From: Eubacteriales bacterium
GTDB lineage: Bacteria; Bacillota; Clostridia; Oscillospirales; Acutalibacteraceae
Direction of reading: 5' to 3'
Assembly: GCA_030529125.1 (NCBI GenBank)
Contig: JAUMXP010000064.1
Coordinates: forward strand, 1 to 8,940
DNA: 8,940 nt
The position numbers and the translations under genes are program-made. How positions within the stretch are numbered: the first letter of the stretch is position 1; the number at the start of each line of letters is the position of its first letter. The notes beneath the pieces are model-generated. The model saw nothing but the letters and a program-made list of their open reading frames with translations, made no database searches and had not been told where the DNA came from. This document shows, piece by piece, positions 1 to 6,432 of the stretch.

Positions 1-816
1 AGTAGAAGTACCTGTCATATGATAACCACTAACTTTTACTGTACCAGCAGTCGTACTAGCTGAATATGTAGAAGAACCGGCAGAAGCTGCATATACATGT
101 GCTCTCTGTGGTTTATCTACAGAATTATACATCGCAGAACCAGACGTATTACTAACCTGCCATACAGGTGTAAGTGTTTTAGTAGCTTCAGGAGTAGTAT
201 AGAAAATAAAAGTACCGCTGAAATTACCAGACATATTATATGAATCCGTTGAAGCTTTAGCATACGGTCTACGGTTTCCAATGCTGTTATTTTCTCCACC
301 CCAACCACTTGAATCAGATACACCGAAAACAGCGAACTGTGTAGCATCGCCCCAAGACTCACTGATTTTAAAGTAATATAAGTTAGTGTTTGGAATTTTT
401 GTACCAAGAGTACCTCTAGAATACGAGCCGTGGCCAACCATAAATCGTAAAGCACCAACGCCACTCGCTGAAGAAATTTGTGAATATGTGTCATCATAAT
501 AGACAACCATACCACCAGTTACATTATAGCCAGTATCGGCTACATCAACATTTGCCTTTGTATCAGCTAAGTCTTCTTTAGCGTCACGATTCACAACAGC
601 TGTCTGGATATCGGCAATTAATGAGCCTTTTTCTGTATTTGTGTCAGTGTTGAATGTAGCGAAGGATGTTGAAACCAAGCCAACTACAAGCAAAATCAGA
701 AGAGCTACAATTGTAACATTACGCTGCATAGAAAATACTTTGGCTTGCTTTTTTGCAGCAATTCTTGCCTCACGCTTTGTAGCGTTTTGCTTTTTCCCTG
801 AATTTTTGCGGCTCAT
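1..816 (-). CDS. Exported/surface protein, N-terminal 272 residues (3' end off window)
   Basis: The frame stays open from ATG at 816 to base 1, so the gene continues past the left edge. The start is fixed by an ideal Shine-Dalgarno (822-831). Residues 1-33 are very basic (Lys/Arg-rich, cytoplasmic side). Residues ~34-53 form one hydrophobic helix ending in S-F-A-T-F, like a SipW-type or uncleaved N-terminal anchor. A stretch with several Asp, Lys and Glu (~56-98) follows, then a beta-type module (~102-219) with V-V-Y-Y-D-D, R-F-M-V-G-H, N-T-N-L-Y-Y-F-K and W-G-D-A-T. The visible end is Ser/Thr/Gly/Ala-rich and may be the start of further repeats. It lies 42 bases after the 752-aa gene and is probably its operon partner. 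It lacks the shared I-W-x-E-G-x-D scaffold of the three upstream proteins in the part seen. Function unknown; surface location is inferred from the helix and composition. Confidence 0.85.
   Translation of the reverse strand, partial: MSRKNSGKKQNATKREARIAAKKQAKVFSMQRNVTIVALLILLVVGLVSTSFATFNTDTNTEKGSLIADIQTAVVNRDAKEDLADTKANVDVADTGYNVTGGMVVYYDDTYSQISSASGVGALRFMVGHGSYSRGTLGTKIPNTNLYYFKISESWGDATQFAVFGVSDSSGWGGENNSIGNRRPYAKASTDSYNMSGNFSGTFIFYTTPEATKTLTPVWQVSNTSGSAMYNSVDKPQRAHVYAASAGSSTYSASTTAGTVKVSGYHMTGTST
160..513 (-). other. Beta-rich module in the partial surface protein
   Basis: Residues ~102-219 of the gene starting at 816. The stretch starts with a G-G-M-V-V-Y-Y-D strand, carries R-F-M-V-G-H-G-S-Y-S and N-T-N-L-Y-Y-F-K-I, then W-G-D-A-T-Q-F-A-V-F-G and a G-W-G-G turn. 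Alternating hydrophobic residues and many Tyr/Trp/Asn fit an extracellular beta-sandwich, loosely like the carbohydrate-binding modules of the 1080-aa neighbour. I cannot assign a named family. Confidence 0.4.
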
Positions 817-821
817 TCCAA

Positions 822-831
822 CACCTCCTTT
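822..831 (-). promoter_or_regulatory. Ribosome binding site for the partial left-hand gene
   Basis: The minus strand reads AAAGGAGGTG, a near-perfect anti-16S match, five bases before ATG at 816. It fixes the start of a gene that has no stop inside the window. Confidence 0.85.
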
Positions 832-858
832 TAAAGTAAATTTAATTAAGTAAATAAA

Positions 859-3117
859 TTATTCAGTAATGTTAAAGTAAATACCATTTTCTAAACTGTG
901 GCCATAACTAAACACTGCAGGGGATATTCCCTCGCCTGTGTAAGCTGTCCAACGATATGTTATGTTTGTTACAGTATCTGCAAAGTCGTTTGTAAACCAA
1001 CGACGATTATCAAGTGTATTCATCTCAGCATAAGTAGCACCACCATCTACAGAATACTCAAGCTTAGAATTTTCTACAGTTGATAAAACATCATAAACAA
1101 CATTATCAGCTGTACCGTCGACAAACACACCAATGTGCCACTGACCAGAAGAAGTAGCAGCATTCATATTGGTAGCATAGAAAGTTGAACTACCGTCTCT
1201 TAAAGCGTTTCCGTCGTTCCATTTACCTGAAGCAGATTCAGCTGTAACACTGTTGAAACGCTGGAATTGAATAGCATCGCCTGTTGTACCGGCATCTTTT
1301 GGTACATATACACCCCATGTAAGGTCGTTTCTGGTTTTAGTCATATAGTAATAACGTCGAGTACCATTAACTAGAACGCTTACTTTATATCTAAAACCTT
1401 TATCCATTGACGCATCAACAAGCTCAGTTGAAAGCATAATGCGTTCTACAGGTCCCCACAGACCAACACCACTAGCAACAGAAGTCTGTTCGTTAGGTGT
1501 GTTAGTACCTTCGTAACCTACAGCAGTGTAGACTTTCTTGTCCTCGTAAACAGCAGGGTCAGAAGCTGTCCACCTAACTTTAACGTTAGCAGTACTATAA
1601 GTATTAGTACTAATGTAGTTAAACACAGGAGTTTCTACCTTTTTGAAGTAGCCCTTCCATGTGCCGGTTGTTGAATCATAATACATTCTAGTTGATGTAT
1701 TATTCACAGAAGTACCTTCGGTGATATAAAGTCTGCCTTGACCAGCATTATTAATAAACTGATAACCACCTTTATTATAATCGTTTGTGGTAGCAGCAGA
1801 AGTTTCATCTTTAAATTCCCAAAGCTCTATTTCGGTATCATCCCATACACCATAGCCTGATGCACCACTACTGAGTTGGTTGACACTCAAAGCTTTGAAA
1901 ATATATGTATTAGCATCATTAACTGCAGGTGCAGTAATATTCCATTTGTATTGAATATTTGTAACGTTAGTACCTGCGTTATATGTACCATAGAAGAAAT
2001 AGCCTTGACTTGGATCAGTTGCAAGAGATTTTCTCATTGCATCAGAGATACGAGGAGTAGCCTCTCCCTCATCTGATGCTGTAACCCAACGGATAGCATC
2101 TCCGGTAGTTGTAATAGTAGTCATAGGCACAACAGACACTACATTTGTAGCTTTGTCTTTAAAGTAGAAGTACATCTGTTTTGTCTGATCTTCTGATGTA
2201 ACATGCTGACCTTCATGGTCTTCAGCGATGCTATATGTATAATCATCAAAGAAGAAAGTTTGGAAGTTAGACTCAGTATTAACAAACTGGAAGTTAATCT
2301 TAACAGTTGCACCCATTAAAGCTTCTTTCTCATCAGCTGTGAGATTGAGATACTCTGAGTCTTTTTCTTCAAACCAAATTTTGATGTTAATCTTTGTGTC
2401 ATCACCGCCACCAGTTGATGAAAAAACAAACTGATTAAAATCAGTATTAGAGTCGTATCTATACTCACTATTACCCGAAAGACCGGTTGAAGTGACATTG
2501 TTAGTAGTAACAGCACCACTAATGTTATTAACAGGTTTATATGAATGAGTATCAATAGAATAAATACGTGTAGTTGATGATGTTGTACCTGCAGTAACAG
2601 AAATTCTCATAGCGCCTTCAGCAACTTTAAGGAGATTTTCGTCTTCTATTTCATCAGATGTAACATCAAAAATATCTGCTTTATTGAAGTAGTAAACGTA
2701 AGATTTTGCGGTTTCGTTATGAACCTGAAAATCAATATTATAATAGCTTGTGTTATAGTCGGTTGTATCGCCTTTACGATAAGTAGTAGCGCCATCCTTC
2801 TTGAAATAGAAGCTCTCAGCATCAGGAGATGATGCATGAGCCATCTGATAAAGTGCAGTAGGACGGAAATATGTAGACAGATCAACCATATTTGTTGCTC
2901 CATCTTTAATATCGAAGCGATAGTTAAGGTTCGAGCTGATCGGCATATCATTACCTTTGATAATGAGTGAAGATGCAGACTCGATCCAACTGTAAGTCAT
3001 AACTCCAAGAAGAATAACACACTGGACAAGTGCCACGACTGAGATTATAGTATTCTTTTTTGAATTCTTTATTTTTGAAAACAAGTTCTTAGAAATATTA
3101 GTAAATTTTTCTTTCAT
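859..3117 (-). CDS. Exported repetitive surface protein, 752 aa, TasA-like-type N-domain
   Basis: ATG at 3117 follows a strong AAAGGAGGTG site; TAA at 859-861. Residues 1-21 are basic, ~22-43 form one hydrophobic helix ending M-T-Y-S-W-I, a SipW-like export or anchor signal. Residues ~48-285 carry the scaffold shared with the two upstream proteins: Y-F-R-P-T (~83-87), Y-Y-N-I-D-F (~125-130), G-A-M-R-I-S (~168-173), and I-K-I-W-F-E-E-K-D (~245-253). Residues ~290-752 are degenerate beta-rich repeats with G-V-W-D (423-426), G-L-W-G (552-555), F-Q-R-F-N (618-622) and recurring R-W-T-A or K-W-N-I strands. The ectodomain has no cysteine; the only one is in the helix. There is no sortase motif or C-terminal helix, so attachment would depend on the N-terminal helix or on polymerisation. 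No enzyme motif is visible. A fibre subunit or adhesin role is inferred. Confidence 0.9.
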   Translation of the reverse strand: MKEKFTNISKNLFSKIKNSKKNTIISVVALVQCVILLGVMTYSWIESASSLIIKGNDMPISSNLNYRFDIKDGATNMVDLSTYFRPTALYQMAHASSPDAESFYFKKDGATTYRKGDTTDYNTSYYNIDFQVHNETAKSYVYYFNKADIFDVTSDEIEDENLLKVAEGAMRISVTAGTTSSTTRIYSIDTHSYKPVNNISGAVTTNNVTSTGLSGNSEYRYDSNTDFNQFVFSSTGGGDDTKINIKIWFEEKDSEYLNLTADEKEALMGATVKINFQFVNTESNFQTFFFDDYTYSIAEDHEGQHVTSEDQTKQMYFYFKDKATNVVSVVPMTTITTTGDAIRWVTASDEGEATPRISDAMRKSLATDPSQGYFFYGTYNAGTNVTNIQYKWNITAPAVNDANTYIFKALSVNQLSSGASGYGVWDDTEIELWEFKDETSAATTNDYNKGGYQFINNAGQGRLYITEGTSVNNTSTRMYYDSTTGTWKGYFKKVETPVFNYISTNTYSTANVKVRWTASDPAVYEDKKVYTAVGYEGTNTPNEQTSVASGVGLWGPVERIMLSTELVDASMDKGFRYKVSVLVNGTRRYYYMTKTRNDLTWGVYVPKDAGTTGDAIQFQRFNSVTAESASGKWNDGNALRDGSSTFYATNMNAATSSGQWHIGVFVDGTADNVVYDVLSTVENSKLEYSVDGGATYAEMNTLDNRRWFTNDFADTVTNITYRWTAYTGEGISPAVFSYGHSLENGIYFNITE
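862..2250 (-). repeat. Degenerate ~110-150 aa beta repeats in the 752-aa protein
   Basis: Residues ~290-752 hold three to four diverged units. Two clear anchors are Y-I-F-K-A-L-S ... G-V-W-D (1840-1905) and V-Y-T-A-V-G-Y ... G-L-W-G (1453-1530). Between anchors recur I-R-W-V-T-A, V-R-W-T-A and Y-R-W-T-A strands. The same anchor occurs in the 1080-aa protein as T-F-T-A-F-S ... G-L-W-G. Unit boundaries are approximate because divergence is high. Confidence 0.45.
2263..2976 (-). other. Shared scaffold domain, copy in the 752-aa protein
   Basis: Residues ~48-285. Ordered motifs match the 357-aa and 1080-aa proteins: x-R-P-T, Y-Y-N-I-D-F-Q-V, G-A-M-R-I-S-V, I-W-F-E-E-K-D, and a closing K-I-N-F-Q-F strand. 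The gap between the third and fourth motifs is ~76 residues, the shortest of the three copies. Confidence 0.6.
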
Positions 3118-3122
3118 CGTGA

Positions 3123-3132
3123 CACCTCCTTT
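3123..3132 (-). promoter_or_regulatory. Ribosome binding site for the 752-aa gene
   Basis: The minus strand reads AAAGGAGGTG five bases before ATG at 3117. The whole gap to the upstream stop codon is 33 bases, leaving no room for an independent promoter and terminator. Confidence 0.85.
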
Positions 3133-3150
3133 AGTGTGAATTAATTAGTT

Positions 3151-6100
3151 TTAGTTAGAATCAGAACCGTTATAGTCCCAGCCTACAGCATCCCAATGAG
3201 CGAGATTTAGTGTTTCATTTCTAATCTCATTAGGTCCAATACGTCCATCGTTTTGGAAAGTACAGGTAAGGTTATTGTTTGTATAAAAACCACCAGCACG
3301 ATAGACCATACCGTTGTAATCATTATCAGTAGCAATAATATTATTTCCACCGAAATTATGGTTTTGACCATTGTATTCGTTTGAGAATAAAATTCGATCA
3401 AACTGTGAAATGTTAACATAACATTTGTAGAGATTCATATCTGTGTTACCACTAGCACTTGAGTTACGTACAAAAGTCATGCTATTACCAGGCCAAGCTT
3501 TTTCATTAGCACCTGTGCTATCTTTCCAAATATAATACTCAGGACACCAATCCTTATTACTCATATTATTAGGAACTTCGAGATAAATGTTTAAGTATAG
3601 ATTCTCGACTGAACAACCGTTCTTATCAATAGTATTAGAGTGAGCTGTGTTGGTAGTAGTCTGATACTGAATTGGTTGAGGTGGAGAAATGTTCCATTTT
3701 TCGCTGTGATTGTTAGGATTGCAACGCTCAACACGATAATAATGATACTGTCTATCAGATGGAACTACACAAACGTAGCCGTAGCCACCATCGCCTGGTT
3801 TAAATGCATCATTCTTATAAAGGAAAGCATAGAAATCATTTGTACCATCTTCCGATGTATTATCAGATGCATAGAAGTGAACCTGATTGAAACTACTATC
3901 AAATTTACTCTTTACAATATTTTTAGCCTGAACATATAGTATGTCTGAGCCCCAGTAGCAACGTTTATCAGTACCATCAGAGTTCTCGGTTATAGCAGCA
4001 AACTTACCGTTACACACACCAGCATTCCATGACATATGGTAAGTCAACTGATTTCTATCAGAGTTTGCTGCATATTTAGCGTTAAAATTATAGTAACGGC
4101 TGAATGTAATTGGTGGACGAGAACCATTTGTCTTAGAGTAAACGTCAATTGGCATTATAAAATAATGCATACCTTTATCATAAGCACTGGACGCTTTGTA
4201 CTCAACAATCTGACCATTGAATGTATATTTCATAGTCAGAATCGAACTAGTGTCTGCCTCGTCAGAGTTCTTAATCCACTGTTCTGGTGTAGCATCATAA
4301 ACTGTAATAATTTGAGTATTATGATCGCCCCAAAGGCCACCACAGGACTTAGTAGGGGCACCAGTATATTCAGTGCCATCTTTATATTTAGCGTTTGTAG
4401 GTGCACCATCAGAAAAAGCAGTGAAGGTAACAACGCTATCATTTACAACATTATTAGTTATTTTATCAGGAATACTACCAAAGCCATCTGTATCCCAATA
4501 GTTCCAGACTTCATCCTCGTTCATAGGATTAACACGTCTAAACATGATATGTTTAGAACTTGCAAGAGAAACAGGAGCCTGACATTGCCAGATAGTAGGG
4601 TTACCGTTCTCGTCATCATGTACGCTCATATGATAACCTTTATGGTTTTCAACGTCATAAAGCTGAATAACTGGTTTGAAAGATACATCAGTTTCAGTAA
4701 CAATTACATCATCAATCCAATTCTCTTTAGTTTTATCAAGGAACTTATATGTGTACATCTCCTCACCCTGTGAATCAGGAGTTGCAAAAACAAGGTTCAT
4801 ATCAATGAACTTACCTGAATAAACATCTTCAGTGCAGTCAGGATCGGTACCCTCAAGCCAAATAACCATAGAAAGCGGAAGAGTCTGACCAGCAGCTATA
4901 GTAAACAACGGATTACCCGAACCATTGTTGTAGTCATCAATAGAAGAAGCAAAAGCAGGAATAACTACCTTTGATTTACCAGTATTATCATCAATTTCGG
5001 TAACAGGTGCATAAGGACGCTGGAAGCCTGTGGATACACCAGGGGAAATAACTGGATATGTACCACCATCAACAGAACCAACATAATCTTCGGTTTCCCA
5101 ACCGTATGAATTGTCCTGATTAGGACTGCCAATCATATAGATATGTCCGTCTTCGACAGGATAAATGTCGCCTGTTTTAACAGCACCACCCTGATCGTTA
5201 CCATCATTAAAGATAATAGAATCGTATTTAGAACTAAATGTGTAATAATAAATCGCACCAGAAATATGAGTCATTGGTTTACCAGGCCAGTTGGATAGTT
5301 TTTCGTCGTCGCCATCATCGCCAACACCATAATTATTCTCATCCCAGATATAAGCATAAGGCTGTTCCCAGCCAAGTGAGTTGTAGAAATAAACAGTAGT
5401 TTGACCTTCAGATTCGCCAGTATTACCAGAGCTGCCGCTTCCAGAACCACTGGAAGCGTCATCCTCAACTTTTGTTCCGCCAACTCGTTGGATATGGTAA
5501 AGAGCCCATGTTCCGTTACGACCATCATCAAGAACATAAACACCTTGATCGTAAACATCAAGGTCTACTGTCTGGTTCTGGTTACCATGATAGTTGAAGA
5601 TAATCTTGTTATATTTTCTATCAGCAGTGTAGTAATAATAACCAGTGGAAGAATCATATTGCATAACTTCACCTGGGAAGCCGACAGGGTTACCACTGGT
5701 ACCAAAAACATAAGCTTTTATCTGACTAGCATCAGTCCATTCAGATGGCGGATCAAGATAAACTGTATATGTACTTCCACCTGTTCCACCACCATCAGGG
5801 TCATCAGGATCCTCAGGTGTATCTCCATCATAATCCTTAGAAAGAAGTGTAGACGTAATCTTACCTGAACTGCCGTCGTTCTGATAGAATGCAATACGGA
5901 TGGCTTTTGAGTTAACTTCTTTTTCAGTTACTGGATCATAGAGTTTAAAGAAAGACTTTGAGCTAAGATATACCGGCATATCCTCTTCACCTGTGTTTGT
6001 AAGAGTGAAGTCGATATTAATATACTTAGAGTTCATGTCGTTGACGGTTGCTTCACGGAACTTAATTTTAGAAGTCTCCGTAGCGTTAAATGTTCCTGTA

Positions 6101-6393
6101 GTAGGAACAAAGAGGTTACGACCATCAAGAGATGTTATAGGTTCAAACTGGAATTCGTTAAGATAGTTCCAGATATTGATGTAGTCGTTCTCGTTAGCTT
6201 CATTAAAGTCAATCTCAAGACCTGAGTCCGGTTCAACAGAAATAATATCGGTGCCAAGTGTATTATTCTCAGCATAAACAAACCATGCGAAAGTACTCAC
6301 ACAGATAAGAATAATAACTTCTAAAATAGCGATGACACCGATTAAAGGAGAAGTTTTAAATATATTCAATTTTTTGGAAGTTGAATTTTTCAT
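3151..6393 (-). CDS. Exported 1080-aa surface protein with three CBM26-like starch-binding-type modules
   Basis: ATG at 6393 follows GAGGAGT; TAA at 3151-3153. A basic N-terminus and a hydrophobic helix (~16-36) end in S-T-F-A-W-F, a SipW-like signal. The shared scaffold begins near residue 44: L-F-V-P-T (~94-98), Y-I-N-I-D-F-T-L (~124-131), A-I-R-I-A-F (~164-169). It is interrupted at ~191-445 by two CBM26-like modules on Asp/Gly/Ser linkers and resumes with V-I-W-L-E-G-T-D (509-516). Residues ~545-930 are beta-rich repeats with F-R-R-V-N-P, F-S-R-Y and V-E-R-C-N-P. A third CBM26-like module lies at ~932-1040. About eleven cysteines lie outside the membrane helix. There is no catalytic domain, dockerin or sortase motif. 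CBM26 modules bind starch or malto-oligosaccharides in known enzymes; here a non-catalytic alpha-glucan-binding surface protein is inferred. Confidence 0.9.
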   Translation of the reverse strand: MKNSTSKKLNIFKTSPLIGVIAILEVIILICVSTFAWFVYAENNTLGTDIISVEPDSGLEIDFNEANENDYINIWNYLNEFQFEPITSLDGRNLFVPTTGTFNATETSKIKFREATVNDMNSKYINIDFTLTNTGEEDMPVYLSSKSFFKLYDPVTEKEVNSKAIRIAFYQNDGSSGKITSTLLSKDYDGDTPEDPDDPDGGGTGGSTYTVYLDPPSEWTDASQIKAYVFGTSGNPVGFPGEVMQYDSSTGYYYYTADRKYNKIIFNYHGNQNQTVDLDVYDQGVYVLDDGRNGTWALYHIQRVGGTKVEDDASSGSGSGSSGNTGESEGQTTVYFYNSLGWEQPYAYIWDENNYGVGDDGDDEKLSNWPGKPMTHISGAIYYYTFSSKYDSIIFNDGNDQGGAVKTGDIYPVEDGHIYMIGSPNQDNSYGWETEDYVGSVDGGTYPVISPGVSTGFQRPYAPVTEIDDNTGKSKVVIPAFASSIDDYNNGSGNPLFTIAAGQTLPLSMVIWLEGTDPDCTEDVYSGKFIDMNLVFATPDSQGEEMYTYKFLDKTKENWIDDVIVTETDVSFKPVIQLYDVENHKGYHMSVHDDENGNPTIWQCQAPVSLASSKHIMFRRVNPMNEDEVWNYWDTDGFGSIPDKITNNVVNDSVVTFTAFSDGAPTNAKYKDGTEYTGAPTKSCGGLWGDHNTQIITVYDATPEQWIKNSDEADTSSILTMKYTFNGQIVEYKASSAYDKGMHYFIMPIDVYSKTNGSRPPITFSRYYNFNAKYAANSDRNQLTYHMSWNAGVCNGKFAAITENSDGTDKRCYWGSDILYVQAKNIVKSKFDSSFNQVHFYASDNTSEDGTNDFYAFLYKNDAFKPGDGGYGYVCVVPSDRQYHYYRVERCNPNNHSEKWNISPPQPIQYQTTTNTAHSNTIDKNGCSVENLYLNIYLEVPNNMSNKDWCPEYYIWKDSTGANEKAWPGNSMTFVRNSSASGNTDMNLYKCYVNISQFDRILFSNEYNGQNHNFGGNNIIATDNDYNGMVYRAGGFYTNNNLTCTFQNDGRIGPNEIRNETLNLAHWDAVGWDYNGSDSN
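3274..3600 (-). other. CBM26-like module 3 (C-terminal)
   Basis: Residues ~932-1040 of the 1080-aa protein. It shows L-Y-L-N-I-Y-L-E, then E-Y-Y-I-W-K, the hallmark A-W-P-G-N-S-M-T, and D-R-I-L-F-S-N followed by G-Q-N. This is the CBM26 order: strand, Y-x-W, W-P-G-x-x-M, (I/V)-(I/L)-F-x-N, Q-(T/N). It is more diverged than module 2, with a longer loop after the W-P-G motif. Confidence 0.65.
3604..4761 (-). repeat. Degenerate beta repeats in the 1080-aa protein
   Basis: Residues ~545-930 hold about three units. Recognisable pieces are I-M-F-R-R-V-N-P ... W-N-Y-W (616-633), I-T-F-S-R-Y (762-767), and Y-R-V-E-R-C-N-P ... K-W-N (886-901), plus T-F-T-A-F-S ... G-L-W-G (656-689). The F-x-R-x-N-P plus Trp pattern resembles the I-F-x-R-x-N-P loops seen in some CBM26-like proteins, so these may be distant relatives of the clear modules. 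That is inference. Confidence 0.45.
4774..5058 (-). other. Shared scaffold domain, second half (after CBM insertion)
   Basis: Residues ~446-540 of the 1080-aa protein. They contain P-L-F-T-I-A-A-G-Q-T-L-P-L and then V-I-W-L-E-G-T-D-P-D-C and a closing G-K-F-I-D-M-N-L-V-F strand. This matches the C-terminal end of the 357-aa protein (N-I-W-I-E-G-C-D ... G-G-Q-F-Q-V-N-F) and completes the domain begun at 6264. Confidence 0.6.
5128..5400 (-). other. CBM26-like module 2
   Basis: Residues ~332-422. The clearest module: T-T-V-Y-F-Y-N-S-L-G-W, then A-Y-I-W-D, S-N-W-P-G-K-P-M-T, Y-Y-Y-T-F, and D-S-I-I-F-N-D-G. These are the aromatic and Asn positions typical of CBM26 starch-binding modules. The usual Gln-Thr pair after the I-I-F-N-D-G strand is replaced by Q-G. 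Confidence 0.8.
5524..5769 (-). other. CBM26-like module 1
   Basis: Residues ~209-290. It shows Y-T-V-Y-L-D-P-P-S-E-W, I-K-A-Y-V-F, G-F-P-G-E-V-M-Q (Phe in place of the usual Trp), Y-Y-Y-Y-T, K-I-I-F-N-Y, and N-Q-N-Q-T-V-D-L. The N-Q-T ending is typical of CBM26. A Pro/Asp then Gly-rich linker (~190-207) precedes it and a Gly/Ser-rich linker (~312-331) follows. Confidence 0.78.
5824..6264 (-). other. Shared scaffold domain, first half
   Basis: Residues ~44-190 of the 1080-aa protein. They carry L-F-V-P-T, K-Y-I-N-I-D-F-T-L-T-N-T-G, M-P-V-Y-L-S-S and K-A-I-R-I-A-F. The D-F-x-L-x-N-x-G segment resembles the D-F-Q-F-E-N-N-G strand of Bacillus TasA, recalled from memory. The domain is split here by the CBM-bearing insertion. 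Confidence 0.55.
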
Positions 6394-6398
6394 CGTGT

Positions 6399-6405
6399 AC
6401 TCCTC
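6399..6405 (-). promoter_or_regulatory. Ribosome binding site for the 1080-aa gene
   Basis: The minus strand reads GAGGAGT five bases before ATG at 6393, preceded by an A/T-rich run. It is a weaker match than the sites of the two downstream genes. Confidence 0.7.
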
Positions 6406-6432
6406 AAAAAAAGAATGTGTATAGTAAAATTA

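Noticed and set aside
641..853. A short plus-strand frame over the start of the left-hand gene
   Set aside because: It overlaps the start, signal helix and ribosome site of the minus-strand gene at 816, and has no ribosome binding site of its own.
817..858. A transcription terminator between the last two genes
   Set aside because: The gap is A/T-rich without a GC-rich stem followed by T residues. The other gaps (3118-3150, 6394-6432, 7507-7537) likewise show none.
4036..4773. A 245-codon open frame on the plus strand
   Set aside because: It lies wholly antisense to the 1080-aa gene, lacks a ribosome binding site before its ATG, and its translation is Ile/Cys/Asn-rich with no domain pattern. 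The opposite strand has motifs, a signal and a proper start.
5401..5868. A 155-codon open frame on the plus strand
   Set aside because: It is the mirror of the CBM-bearing insertion, where Asp/Gly/Tyr codons leave few stops on the other strand. It has no start signal.
3151..6393. A dockerin/cohesin amylosome component or an amylase
   Set aside because: The starch-binding-type modules suggested it, but I see no paired calcium-binding dockerin repeats, no cohesin, and no glycoside hydrolase motif in any of the five proteins.
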